Below are positions 34,301 through 43,492 of a DNA stretch of 64,000 nucleotides, piece after piece. Below the pieces are notes generated by a model. It was not told the DNA's origin and searched no databases. It saw only the letters and a list, made by a program, of their open reading frames with translations. The position numbers were made by a program, and so were the translations under genes. Position 1 is the first letter of the stretch, and each line of letters begins with the position of its first letter. Source of the DNA: Symsagittifera roscoffensis (Eukaryota > Xenacoelomorpha > Acoela > Convolutidae); the NCBI RefSeq assembly GCF_963678635.1, contig NC_087071.1:9469842-9533841 (forward strand), read 5' to 3'.

Positions 34301-36690
34301 AAACTACTTCAGAGCTTTCATTGTGTAAATCAACTTGGCATGGTGATCAAATTAACTATTGTGAATATATTTGTCTTCCATAATTTATAGTGAAGCATCA
34401 CGCATTTAGCCATAATGACATTTAAAAAAACAAAGGGGCTGTGAAACTGGAAAAATCCCCAAAAATAGTGGCTTAAAAGAACAAACAGCTCTTTACCAGT
34501 TTCCCATCCCCATCGTAAAATTACAAAACAAAGCCGTTCAAAAAATGTTCACACGGCAATTTGTATGTTAGAAATGTTGTAGAAATTTGTTCACCTGTTC
34601 ACGCTGACACGTTTTGGCTCTTTTCCAGCTCCCCCTTTCAAATTCAATTCTGAAAAGTCTATTTAACGTTGTCATAATGCAATGAAATTTAGCGTGGTGA
34701 ACAAATCAACAATTCTGAAGAGATTTGTTCTTCATACTTTACAGCGTAACATCACGCATTTAGCCGTAATAAGACGTAAAACAGACATAAAACTTGGTAT
34801 TTTGAAAGGGGGAACCTGGAAAAGAGCCCACGTTTTGATGCAATTTATAACACGAAAAAAAATTATTTTCAAAAGACTTTCATATATTGAATTTCAGAAA
34901 AAAATCGAAAATGGGGGGAGGGGGGGGGGGGGGGGAGAAACTGAAAAAGAGCCGAACAAACTTCGTAAAACTCGGAAACAACTTTTTAAATTTCACACTC
35001 CTTGATGCAATCAGAACTTACGAAAAAAAATCTATCAATCAGGAACAACAGTAACGTATGAGAAAGTAAAAACTGATTGACAAAAAGATGAAAAATTGAA
35101 ACCAGAGAGCAGCAACTTTTTTATCCCAAAACTGCATCACACACAGAGAGAAAAATACCAGAATTGCGGGTGTGGAATACAAGAGAGTCAGATGCGCTTT
35201 AGGTAGTCAACTGATGAACTTGTTGTTCCGACCACTGAACCTTAAGGTCTTTAGTTTTTTTTCTAGTTTTTTGTTATCCGCGCAAAATAATCATCGGTAC
35301 CCAAATCATCATCGGAAGTGGTCGAGTGATATATCACATCAAAGCGTTTTCAGCCATGATTTGAATCCTTTTAAAAATTTCCGAAACATCCGCCGCTGTG
35401 AAGAGAAAAACATAATTAAAATTTGGTTTTCTGGTCTAATTTCGAGCAAATAAAGCAAGAGAGCAGACTTACAATACTCAAAAAAGCGTAAAAATTTAGT
35501 TTTACTCGAGGAATATTAGTTTTTGAACCTTCTCTCAGCCCCTTCTTCAAACAAAAAAATCGTAATAACTTCTGCAAAAAATTTTTTAAAATTTTTGTTT
35601 ATACAAAAAAGTGTTGTCAAATATACGTATCCAACTCTTACAATCAATTTTACTTATTTTCTAGGCTTTCTCTCAGGTTTGTCCACTCATAGCCAAAGGA
35701 ACAAAAAAAAACATAACATTTGCAAAAAAAAACAATTTAGCCATAAAAGCATATTAAAGTACATTGAAACTAGAAACTTTGTAAGTAGTGAGGGGGTATT
35801 GAAAAGACCGAACGCCTTCCTGCTCGTAACCAAGTAGATCAAAACTACCTGATAGGCTAGATATCCGGGTATCGCTCCCTTTAAATTGTCGAAAAAGGGC
35901 TGGAACAGCGCCAACGTCTTCCCACTTTCATCATTGTCTTCTAAATACTTCTGCAGAACTTCAAATTTCTTGAAATATGAATCAGTTGGATTTCTTGAGC
36001 CGTGTCTGGTCAATACGTTAACGTGTATCGGTTCAAAATTCTCCGGAACATTTGCTTTTAAAACTTCGGCCAAACTTCCAGCTCCGGATATGTTGAAGTA
36101 TCTAAATTTGATTCTTTTCAAGTTTTTTTTCTATTTTGAAAAATTCAAGCCTTTTTATTGTTGTACTAAACTTTCAAAGTCACAAAAATTGGCTCTTTTT
36201 CCTCCTCCCCCCCCCCCCCCACCTGCAATTTTTTACAAGTAAAATTACTGTTCCCACCAACCGATTAACAAGAAAATTGGCATGCGGACTAATCGGGCCA
36301 TGACAAACATAATTGGTCTTCATAATTAACCTTCTAAAACCACTCATTACATCATAAAATTGATGCTCATACGAGGTGGGGGGAAAAGGAAAAAGAGCCC
36401 AAAAATTTCATGAAATTAAAATTTTTCAGGTCAATTTTGAAAAAATTAGTTTGAGAATGTCTAAAAATTAAGTTTAATTCAAATTTTTGTTCTCAGAGGA
36501 TAGAAATAAACTGGAAAAGAGACCTGGATTTTGTTCCAAAATACAGATATCTTCCAGCACTCGAATTATTCACAACAGCCCAATAAAATCCAAATAACGC
36601 GAACGAAACTGTCAAGATATACCATAGGTGCTTTTCGCGATGTTCGACCATTTTAAAACACCACTGCCAATGTTTCACTGAACTGAGCAT
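28007..36690 (-). CDS. MINPP1: Multiple inositol polyphosphate phosphatase, 7 exons, 515 aa
   Basis: Histidine-acid-phosphatase family enzyme that removes phosphates from inositol polyphosphates in the ER/secretory pathway. Exons: 36524-36690, 35849-36101, 32401-32503, 31865-32131, 30569-30704, 28628-28938, 28007-28317. All phases match, giving 1548 coding bases. A membrane segment (about residues 22-40) follows a basic N-terminus, so the protein looks signal-anchored. Then come YFGTKSRY (human YFGTKTRY), the catalytic RHGSRNPT (88-95), LRFYDACEK (human LRFFDHCEK type), SDLKVYYKSY, the proton-donor motif HAE (396-398), and EPLTADTY (human EPLTAYNY). The C-terminus is TEEL, where the human enzyme has the ER-retention signal SDEL. 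Oddities: a charged insert of about 40 residues before HAE; intron 3 starts GA and intron 4 starts GC. Both catalytic motifs are intact, so I read it as active. Confidence 0.92.
28628..28938 (-). CDS. MINPP1: MINPP exon 6 (HAE motif)
   Basis: Acceptor ATTTTAG, donor GTGAGT. It encodes SDLKVYYKSYRGYNISYTSSC, then a charged stretch rich in K, E and D, then RAAHAETVLPVLG with the catalytic HAE. The stretch between is roughly 40 residues longer than in human MINPP1. Confidence 0.92.
29171..30123. mobile_element. Large foldback element in MINPP intron 5
   Basis: Two inverted arms of about 355 bases (29171-29526 and 29768-30123) enclose a 240-base centre. They are near identical over the inner 160 bases (gttaattctgttatttgtca and its complement). 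The outer ends carry GTCACGGG / CCCGTGAC. No transposase frame; it would fold into a long hairpin in the pre-mRNA. Confidence 0.85.
30569..30704 (-). CDS. MINPP1: MINPP exon 5
   Basis: Acceptor CTCTCAG, donor GTATTT. It encodes NIYTACSHAQMMF...PCEYIPQEVLETFEYC, matching the human 'FFTCSFDLAI...PWCDVF...VLEYLNDL' region. Phase 1 in, phase 2 out. Confidence 0.86.
30705..31864. other. MINPP intron 4 (GC-AG)
   Basis: Starts GCAAAA and ends CTCTCAG on the minus strand. Contains a 43-bp imperfect tandem duplication (about 31265-31340, 'gttgtcatctac'). No other feature seen. Confidence 0.7.
31865..32131 (-). CDS. MINPP1: MINPP exon 4 (GC donor)
   Basis: Acceptor CATCTCAG. It encodes ERAYESAFWYVYGLLN and VLRFYDACEKL, matching the human R-x3-S-S-A and FFDHCEK segments. 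It ends in phase 1 at TTTG followed by GCAAAA. Joining there to exon 5 gives NKYMFGGLCS in frame, and no GT donor nearby gives the required phase with as good a continuation. Confidence 0.82.
32132..32400. other. MINPP intron 3 (GA-AG)
   Basis: 269 bases, starting GAAAGG and ending CATCTCAG on the minus strand. The boundary is set by the conserved DATYKERAYESA frame. A GT-AG alternative starting inside the exon (GTTGATG) would delete that motif. Confidence 0.75.
32401..32503 (-). CDS. MINPP1: MINPP exon 3 (GA donor)
   Basis: Acceptor AATTTCAG. It encodes GRLDLIGIGERVCSYWP...YVDATYK, the 'G..D...G.R....P' and 'T...R...SA' region of histidine phosphatases. The frame and the family alignment place the end after TACAAAG, where the intron begins GAAAGG rather than GT. 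Confidence 0.82.
33110..33328 (-). mobile_element. tRNA-derived SINE with 11-bp target duplication
   Basis: Body 33121-33317 (197 bp) between direct repeats GATCTCAGCAT at 33110-33120 and 33318-33328. On the minus strand it has a tRNA-like head with A box (GTGGTCGAGTGGGTTAGGC) and B box (GCGTTTGAATCCC), a GC-rich body, and an AATAAAAA tail abutting the target duplication. Head, tail and duplication are diagnostic of a SINE. It lies in MINPP intron 2, same strand as the gene. Confidence 0.88.
33880..34490. repeat. Two diverged relatives of the 34.6-kb MITE
   Basis: 33895-34175 and 34255-34480 share internal pieces with 34609-34828, such as 'actatttcaacgttgtcata' and 'catcacgcatttagcc'. Their termini are eroded. 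Confidence 0.5.
34601..34836. mobile_element. MITE-like element, GGCTCTTTTCC termini
   Basis: Terminal inverted repeats GGCTCTTTTCCAG..CCCCCTTT and AAAGGGGG..CTGGAAAAGAGCC, flanked by CACGTTTT on both sides (8-9 bp duplication). Same terminal type as 36189-36410 and 37121-37320. Confidence 0.75.
34837..35848. other. Remainder of MINPP intron 2
   Basis: It has a long G tract (34915-34935) next to another GGCTCTTTTTC-type end. No exon could be supported; a strong TTTTTCTCTTCACAG acceptor-like site on the minus strand at about 35400 leads only to a short open stretch. Confidence 0.45.
35849..36101 (-). CDS. MINPP1: MINPP exon 2 (RHG catalytic motif)
   Basis: Acceptor ATTTAG, donor GTAGTT. It encodes residues 56-140 including VLTRHGSRNPT, with the nucleophilic histidine H89. 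Phase 0 out. Confidence 0.94.
36189..36402. mobile_element. MITE-like element in MINPP intron 1
   Basis: About 210 bp with inverted ends GGCTCTTTTTCC..CCCCCACCTG and complementary GAGGTGGGGG..GGAAAAAGAGCC. The interior is closely similar to 37121-37320. Confidence 0.75.
36524..36690 (-). CDS. MINPP1: MINPP exon 1 (membrane anchor)
   Basis: ATG at 36688-36690; a second in-frame ATG is residue 14. It encodes a hydrophobic segment preceded by H/K/R residues, then AGRYLYFGTKS. It ends in phase 2 at donor GTCTCT, an unusual but GT-type donor. Joining to exon 2 restores YFGTKSRYFN, which matches human MINPP1. Confidence 0.88.
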
Positions 36691-37110
36691 TGAATGTTTT
36701 GGTCCTCATTAAACAAATACACACTATTTATTTGACACAAATTCGCTCGGTTTTCGTTTGTTTTGATTGCTCAATTTTCAATATAAAGGTATTATCATGT
36801 GCAGTTTGCAGACAAAAATGACGAAACACGAGTGCATGTTAATTTATTTTAGACCTTAAGTAAAGTTCGAGATTATAACTAATATAACTAGCCATTAATG
36901 ACATATTGCACGTGTGCTTGTACATAACCTATGTTGGCATCAATACTGTAGATACAAAGAATAACATTTCTGAATCTGAAAAGTTCGGCTGAATAAATTT
37001 TTAAAATGAAATGTCTTTGAATGGAAACAAATACTTCTTTGAATGGAAACAAATACTTCGCTCTACTTAATTGTCGAGAACAAACATCCACTTCTCTATG
37101 GATACCACAT

Positions 37111-37330
37111 TCCACCTAGCGGCTCTTTTTCCTTTTCCCCCCACCTGCAAATTTTTTCATGTAAATTTGTTGACCACATTGTCCGATTGTTATAAAAATT
37201 TAGATACAGACTAATAAGGCCACGGCAAACATATTTGGTCTTCACACTCAACCTCGTAAAACCACTCGTTACACTAATATATGGAAGCTCGTGTGAGGTG
37301 GGGGGGAAAAGGAAAAAGAGTCCACCTAGC
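37111..37330. mobile_element. MITE-like element with 9-10 bp target duplication
   Basis: Element 37121-37320 (200 bp) lies between direct repeats TCCACCTAGC at 37111-37120 and 37321-37330. Ends are GGCTCTTTTTCC and GGAAAAAGAG. This is consistent with a Mutator-like non-autonomous element. Confidence 0.85.
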
Positions 37331-37559
37331 ATATCGACCACTTCGAACTTTTTTCAGGAGGGAGGGGTTGAAATCATACCCAAGGTTTCGGAAACATACG
37401 CCATTTTTAAGAGCTCCAAATGAAAGTAAAAATAAAAATTTCTCCAAAGGCTCTTTAAGTCGGAAATGAAAAAAAAAAAACATAAGAAAATTTGTCATTG
37501 ATACATTATGACTGAATGCAATTATGACTGAATGCGAAAATGCTAGACTCAAATTCCCA

Positions 37560-37635
37560 TTACAGGGTTCGAACGCGCGTCCACGGTGTGCAAGTTCTAT
37601 ACACGGAAGGCTAGTTGTGTAAACTCGGAAGATTT
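37560..37635 (-). repeat. tRNA-like relic
   Basis: Good B box GCGTTCGAACCCTG on the minus strand; an A-box-like TAGCC lies upstream but is poor. Probably a decayed SINE head. Confidence 0.35.
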
Positions 37636-38129
37636 AAGTTCTAAATCAACCTGAAGGGTCAAACCAGAGGTTAAAATAGAAGCTAAAACACAGGCTGATT
37701 TGATTTCAACATCTCTTTTTTACAATGCACAGTACAACTGCAGGAATGCTTCATTTTTTTCAGTTTCTAACGTCTTCAATGCAATATTTTATTGATAATA
37801 AGAATCATCAGAAATTTTTTTAGTATCGGTCCACATTCATCAAATAAAATTTATAAATAAACATCCTAAAATAACCCAGTCTGGGAGACTATTAGACGAC
37901 TTATTCCTGTTTTCAGACGTCTGCTCAGTGATTTTCAGATGCGTTACGTTATTATAAGAAATTTAAGAATGTTATTTTTCAGAAGAATCACAATGTTTTA
38001 TTTTCTCTATGTTTCAAATAGTAGTGTACAATTAAAACAGAATTCAAACGAAATTGGAAAAGAAGCTCAGTAGCTGCTGCTGTATTGTTGGGTGACATAT
38101 AGTTTAGAGTTCCAAACAAAAAAAAACAA

Positions 38130-38590
38130 CGATAGCCGTTTGCTGTGCATGTAGCACAGAATGTTCCGACTACGCTGATTCAAGAAAAACTCCAAAGAGG
38201 AAGAAGTTAAAAGAAAATCGAAAAAATCACCTTTTTCTTTCATTTTTTTCGTAACTTAGGCTATTTTTTCTTCTAAAATAAAGAGCGACTGATTTAAATG
38301 GAAAACTTTAAGAAAAAGAATATAACATGGTTAAAACGACGCTAACACTTAAACACTACAATGAAGCCTCTCATCGACTTTTGTATAATTTAATCTGAAA
38401 ATCCAAAACTTTTCAGCCCAGTTTTTCGCCACACTGAGCTAACTTTTTCAAACTTCCTTTTTAGAATCTGAAATACGACCAAAAGAGCCTAAATATGATG
38501 CCACAATCTCCTTGTGGTAGTCAAAATTGGCTAAAAAAAACGATCCGAAACCGAAGTTCCCTACCGAAGTTCCCTTCGGGAGGGTGGAAC
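38130..38590 (+). repeat. GTGCAAGTAGCAC repeat, copy
   Basis: Starts tgctgtgcatgtagcacagaat and ends 'aagttcccttcgggagggtgg'. About the same length as the copy at 13885. Confidence 0.6.
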
Positions 38591-39339
38591 AACAAAACGT
38601 TTATCCAGGCTCTCAACGAAGTGTACACAACTGCAAGCCACAATCAACAACATAGTTGGAATTTCCTCATTTTGAGTATAAAACATTCTGAATCCAAAAA
38701 AATTATATTTCAAAATTTTTATTCATAAAAAAAATATTTACAAACTTTTTACATTTCTATCACCAAAACTGTAATCTAAATGAAGGCCAACAGGGAAACT
38801 GTTGATGATGAAATCGGGAAACATATCAATCAAAATTATGATTGAACACTGAATAAACAATCTGCTGCGCAAACAGCACCAGATAAACTCACCAAACAGC
38901 AGACTTTCAATACGAGAGAGGGAAAGTTTACCGGATCAAATCGATTTAGTAGTGAGAAAGAATAGCCTGAAGAATGGTAATACATTAAGCTACTATGATA
39001 TGAATCGATTAAAATACAAGCACTTAGCGAATTATTTACACAAGATAATGTTATGTATCCGAATGTTAAATAAAAGCTTTCATTTACTCAACGCTATTTA
39101 CAGGAAAAAACTTTCTTTCTTTAGTGTAATCCCATTAAGTGTACTTTTTCAATAAGCAATTGTGTTTTAAGACTGCAAAATGAAATCCTAGCTTCGTAAA
39201 TTAGATTGTTAAGCAAAAACATTATTCTAAAAAATTGGTGTGATGGTTTTAGCCAACCATTTCATGTACATACAAGGGTAATTCGCCAAGAAAGTCTTCC
39301 AAACTCACACCTGATATAATTTCATTGACACATTGATAT

Positions 39340-39678
39340 TTACATTTGAAGAATCCAGGGTAGAGTAACCCCCTTTACGAATATGTAAGCATTCGAACCA
39401 CTCTGCTCGATTCGATCCCAATCTGAGTTCTCTGGAACACTTTCCAGCTCAATTCTCAAAACCTTGAATGCAATCCAGTTTAAATCAAAACTCTCTCGAA
39501 AAGCCACGCAAATTTTTCTTCGAAAATTCCACGCATAGAGAATGTTCTGACCATTGATGAATAACGAGTCCACGCGTTGTAAGCCATGATTCGCACTCGC
39601 CAGTTGAGCGAATCCATTCTTCTTCAAAATGGTGATTGAATCACTGGATTGGAATGTAGCAGCAATTATCTTCACATC
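39340..39678 (-). CDS. TRIM-like copy 1, exon 3
   Basis: Acceptor ACATCAG, phase 0. It encodes D-V-K-I-I-A-A, NHGLQRVDS, AWNFRRKICVAFRES and a C-terminus ending PWILQM. It is conserved in all three paralogues at the same position. Confidence 0.85.
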   Translation of the reverse strand, partial: DVKIIAATFQSSDSITILKKNGFAQLASANHGLQRVDSLFINGQNILYAWNFRRKICVAFRESFDLNWIAFKVLRIELESVPENSDWDRIEQSGSNAYIFVKGVTLPWILQM

Positions 39679-42668
39679 CTGATGTTGGAGTGTTCAATCT
39701 TTTCAATTCATAGATTTAATATTTTTGTTTTACAATACATAACTTCATTGACAAAGAAGTGTGTAAAACTAACAAAAACATTTCAAGTGCGGCAGCTCTA
39801 TCATCTTATCGCTTTAATTCGCCAACACCTCTTTTCATGCAAATAAAAGATACATTAAAAATGCAATATAATTAGAAAAAAAAACACATTTCAGCAATTT
39901 AATTTCAACTTTTTGAAAAGTTTCATCCAAGATCTAAGCGAAATTTCTAAATACTTGTAACTTAGACTATCCTATCATTACACCATAACGCAACATTGAA
40001 AAACCGGGTGTCGTATTATTTCAGGTTTCAGAACAGAGCAAGTTCGATTTTTTTGACAGATTTGACAGAAAATTTGTTAACGAGAAAACAGTCTAGTTCT
40101 CAAAAGTCTGGCAAGGAAAAAAAAACTCTCAAATCAATAGTTTTTCTTTGTATAATCATTAACTTCTGACTGGAGATACTTGTTTGAGTTATTCAGCCCC
40201 TAAATATATCATTTAATGCCATCAATAGTTTAATCTAGCGGAATTATTGAATACACATCAACCAGACTCATTTTGGAAATTATTCTTAATTTTATAGAAA
40301 ACTTTTGAAACAATAATTTAAATCGTCATATCTCGGAAACTAAATACCTATCAGCGATTTTTATTAGAGGATAAAATTAAAAAATCCCTGAGAGTACCCT
40401 GGCTGAGTGAAAACATAGATTTGAGAATTTCAAATTTGAAATACTTAACGGTCCAAGTTTTTTTTAATATTGAGAAAAAACCTTAGTAAACTTCATCTTT
40501 GGAAAATTAACAGATTTGAGCAGTCATATGTGGAGGCCAGGTTCTCAAACCCTGAAAAAACCATGATATCACCAAACCACAATTTTTGAAATAAAAAAAC
40601 AAAAACTTTTCTGAAAGTGTGCTGGCGAGAAAAGGCATAAGTATTTGTGCAAAAAGTAAATGAAAAAAGTATATATAATCCTTGTTCTGAAACTTAACCA
40701 TTACATCATTTTAGTTCTATACTCGAACACTCCCAACTTTACTACAAGTCAGTAGAAATGGTTTTTCTTCACAAGGAATATTTTCATAGCCAACAATTTC
40801 CAAAAATGGTCGGATGACTTTGAGTTCTGGATCCCAAATTAGACAATTTGGCTCTGGATTATTGAAGAAGAACAGACAGTTAGAGGGAATAAGAACCGGG
40901 AAGGGTTCCGATGTAACAGAGGTTGCTTCGTCATTTACATAAGTTGGGTCGAATGCATGAACGATATCTATTTTCTTCTCATACAAAAGTGCCAAATATC
41001 CAGCCAGTGGTTCACTGGAAAAATTTACAAACGGCAGAACTTTCAAGAACTCACCCGAAATTGTAATGAATAATACATCGTCTTCGTCATATATTTTAAT
41101 TCGTCTACCAGATTCTTCTTCTTTGCAGAAATAACAATATCTTCCCACTATTGAGCTTTTCCTCAAATCAATTAAGGTTCCTTCCAGGGCACAGACTGTG
41201 CAATTCCTCTGACGCAAATAACACGGTAAGACAGAAAAAAATATTTTATCTTCTTTAACAGTGGCTAGTCCGAGGTAGCCTTCTTGCAGGACGTGTAACA
41301 CACTAGAACTCTCGATATCTACTAGACTAATATGTGGATATACTTTACATTGCTGAACAGTTGTTTCTTCATAGGACATGTACACCATTTCGGGCCATTT
41401 TATTGATCTCAAGTAAGAATCAAAAACCTTTTTTATCAAGCTTTCTAGATCATTGTTCTCAAACTGGAACGGCTTCAGTAAAACATGCTTAGTCAAAGCG
41501 GCATTTTGCTGATCCAAACAATGGTTCAAGTTTTCTTCATTACCGCAAAATTTTTTCACCAAAACGCTATCAGAACTTAGTAAAGTTTCACGCATTGAAA
41601 TTACCAATGAGTCAGTTTCGTTCACTAACTGTTCATGCTTCTGAAGTTCTCGAGCCGCCCAATTACTTTTTTCATCTATAACTTTCGCCAGTTTCTCAAG
41701 TTTCGGTTTCTCCGTGTCCGAAAAAGCCACAATCCGAAGCAATTTCACAAAATTTGCAACGATAACATCAACTATTTCATCTGGTGTATACGCTTGCTTC
41801 GTTTTTGCCGCGTCTTTTTCCAACATTTCCTGGAATTTCATGTCTTTGCTCAGATTATCAAATTTTGAAATATACTCGAAAATTTGTTTTCTGAATTCGA
41901 CTCGTTTCTCCGACACAGCAAGAAAATCGTGTCCTCTATTGTTTATTCAAAAACGACTTTTTATACAATTCAGAAGAAAAAAACCGTAATAAAAATAAAC
42001 AAAACGGAAACAAAGGCTCACATTTTTTGAAATCAGCAATCACTATCCCACGCAAATTTTTTACTTACTTCTAGCATATACACTGAACATCACAACGCTG
42101 CATCATTATACGATTGAAACTTGAGACAAAACTTACGCAAACATACTGAATGTGGCTTTTTGTTTAGTTATGCTCCAAAGTAAAAGCATTTTTTAAATTG
42201 CATCACTAGTTATATGCTGTTGTCTATTGTATAAGGGCAGTTTCTTCAAATGAAAATTTATCCACCTCAAAATATCGCGCTCGCCGTATGGGTAACTTAT
42301 CCAGTCTAGGTTGCAATAAAAATCAATTACTTAAAAAGTCATCTTTGCCTGTGATTCAGAATACACTTGCTGCACAAAACTTGCGAACACTGCGAGCAAA
42401 ACAGATCATTTATCATCTTATGTTCGTCGCATACTGATATTTCATAACCGCTATGATCCAGGATTTTATGTTCTCGCCGAGTATGCGCGCCGATACAAGC
42501 ATCGCAAAATGAATTACTTTTCTCGCTCGAAGATACGCAAGTTGAACAATTCAGAACTTGATCTGAACTGATTGAAATTGCACAATTCGAACATTTCTTT
42601 TCAGCAGAACTTTCAGTTTTGTCTGATAATGCGGATGAACTTGGCTCCTCTAAGCTTGACATACTCAT
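39340..42668 (-). CDS. Double-B-box TRIM-like protein, copy 1, 618 aa
   Basis: Three exons: 42349-42668, 40738-41935, 39340-39678, phases consistent. No RING finger is seen before the B-boxes. Residues about 26-75 form a first B-box-like zinc module (CSNC, CSTC, FCDAC, then His). Residues about 82-109 fit B-box type 2 exactly (C-x2-H-x7-C-x2-C-x4-C-x2-C-x3-H-x2-H). A predicted coiled coil follows at about 185-253. The rest is an unfamiliar, probably beta-rich module with CTVC/CYFC (352-377), NNPEPNCLIWDPELKV (about 465-480) and, in exon 3, GLQRVDS and AWNFRRKICVAF. B-box/coiled-coil proteins are usually scaffolds or ubiquitin-pathway factors; without a RING no ligase activity can be claimed. 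Intron 1 begins GC. It is the first of three tandem paralogues. Confidence 0.85.
40295..40600 (+). repeat. Remnant of Helitron-like tandem core
   Basis: Two diverged core units ('gtcatatctcggaaac', 'gagagtaccctgg', 'gatttgagcagtcatatg') without leader or tail, in intron 2 of TRIM-like copy 1. Confidence 0.6.
40738..41935 (-). CDS. TRIM-like copy 1, exon 2
   Basis: Acceptor CAATAG, donor GTTGGG after C-S-K, phase 0. It encodes the last B-box histidine, the coiled coil, the CxxC pair module and the WDPELKV segment. The reading frame continues a few codons past the donor, but the paralogues and exon 3 support splicing here. Confidence 0.85.
42349..42668 (-). CDS. TRIM-like copy 1, exon 1 (two B-boxes)
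   Basis: ATG at 42666-42668. 320 bp, the same length as exon 1 of copy 2. It ends inside the last zinc-ligand segment (NHR) in phase 2. The intron begins GCAAAG, where copy 2 has GTAGAG at the matching position. Confidence 0.87.
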
Positions 42669-42956
42669 TCTTCAAGACATATAAGATTTCAGTGAACCTG
42701 ATTTTAAAAAGGCCATCCTATTTTATTGTTGATCAAATTGTGTAACAAAAATCGAATGAACACGAAAAACAAAATACACCAAAAAACGAACGCTAAGCTT
42801 CTGCACACTGGTTATTTGTTTATTTTTCGAAGTAATTAGCACGCTTTAATAAATAAATTGATTTATTCAGGAGCAGATTGAATTCTAAATGGAGTTCCAT
42901 GGCGTTAAATACGGAGACTCAACTTCAAATACACAACCTGAAAAAAACAGGTGTAG

Positions 42957-43392
42957 CTTTTTATTTGGGGAAGGTTCTCATGCTGGAGGGACCGAATGCT
43001 TGAAAAATTTCAACCAATCAAAATAGCTAAGCGTTCCTATTGGCTTAATGCCTTTCTCACAAAATCGAAGTCAATATTAACAGAAAATGTATTAAATCAG
43101 TGAAAAATAATCGAAAATTTTACAAATCGCGGGTTACAACCGTAATACTATTCAGATAAACATCATGATTTATGAGTTCAAGTTCAAAAGAATTTTTCAG
43201 TCTTGAAAACTCATCTGCTTATTATCTAATCGGTCAATATTAGCACTAATGGCCTGGATTTATTTTCTTACTTTGAGATTTTCGCGATTTACTTTGAGAT
43301 TTTGAATACTCAATTCTGATTGGCTGAAAATAAGCTAAAATTAATTTCAAGCACTCGGTCCCTCAAGCATGAGATGCGCCACCTTTTTATTT
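42957..43392. mobile_element. MITE-like element with 9-10 bp target duplication
   Basis: Element 42967-43382 (416 bp) lies between CTTTTTATTT at 42957-42966 and 43383-43392. Ends: TTCTCATGCTGGAGGGACCG and the complementary CGGTCCCTCAAGCATGAGA. Same terminal type as the element at 12214. Confidence 0.8.
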
Positions 43393-43492
43393 GACCAGTT
43401 GAAAAAAAAATTATATAAGGCTCGCTCAAACTATTTCAAGCGAATTCTGAGTCTAAAACTGGGTCTAAGGCTTTGTTTAGAAACTCAGTAGG

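Noticed and set aside
35370-35410. Possible extra MINPP exon after a strong TTTTTCTCTTCACAG acceptor
   Set aside because: The open stretch is short, does not resemble the phosphatase, and exon 2 joins exon 3 directly in frame with the family alignment.
36691-39339. Additional gene between MINPP and TRIM-like copy 1
   Set aside because: Open frames here overlap MITEs and the GTGCAAGTAGCAC repeat; no splice-consistent exon series was found.
40717-40737. Last codons of the open frame after C-S-K in TRIM-like copy 1 as the true C-terminus
   Set aside because: The tails after C-S-K differ completely among the three copies, a GT donor lies exactly there in all, and a conserved third exon with matching phase follows downstream.
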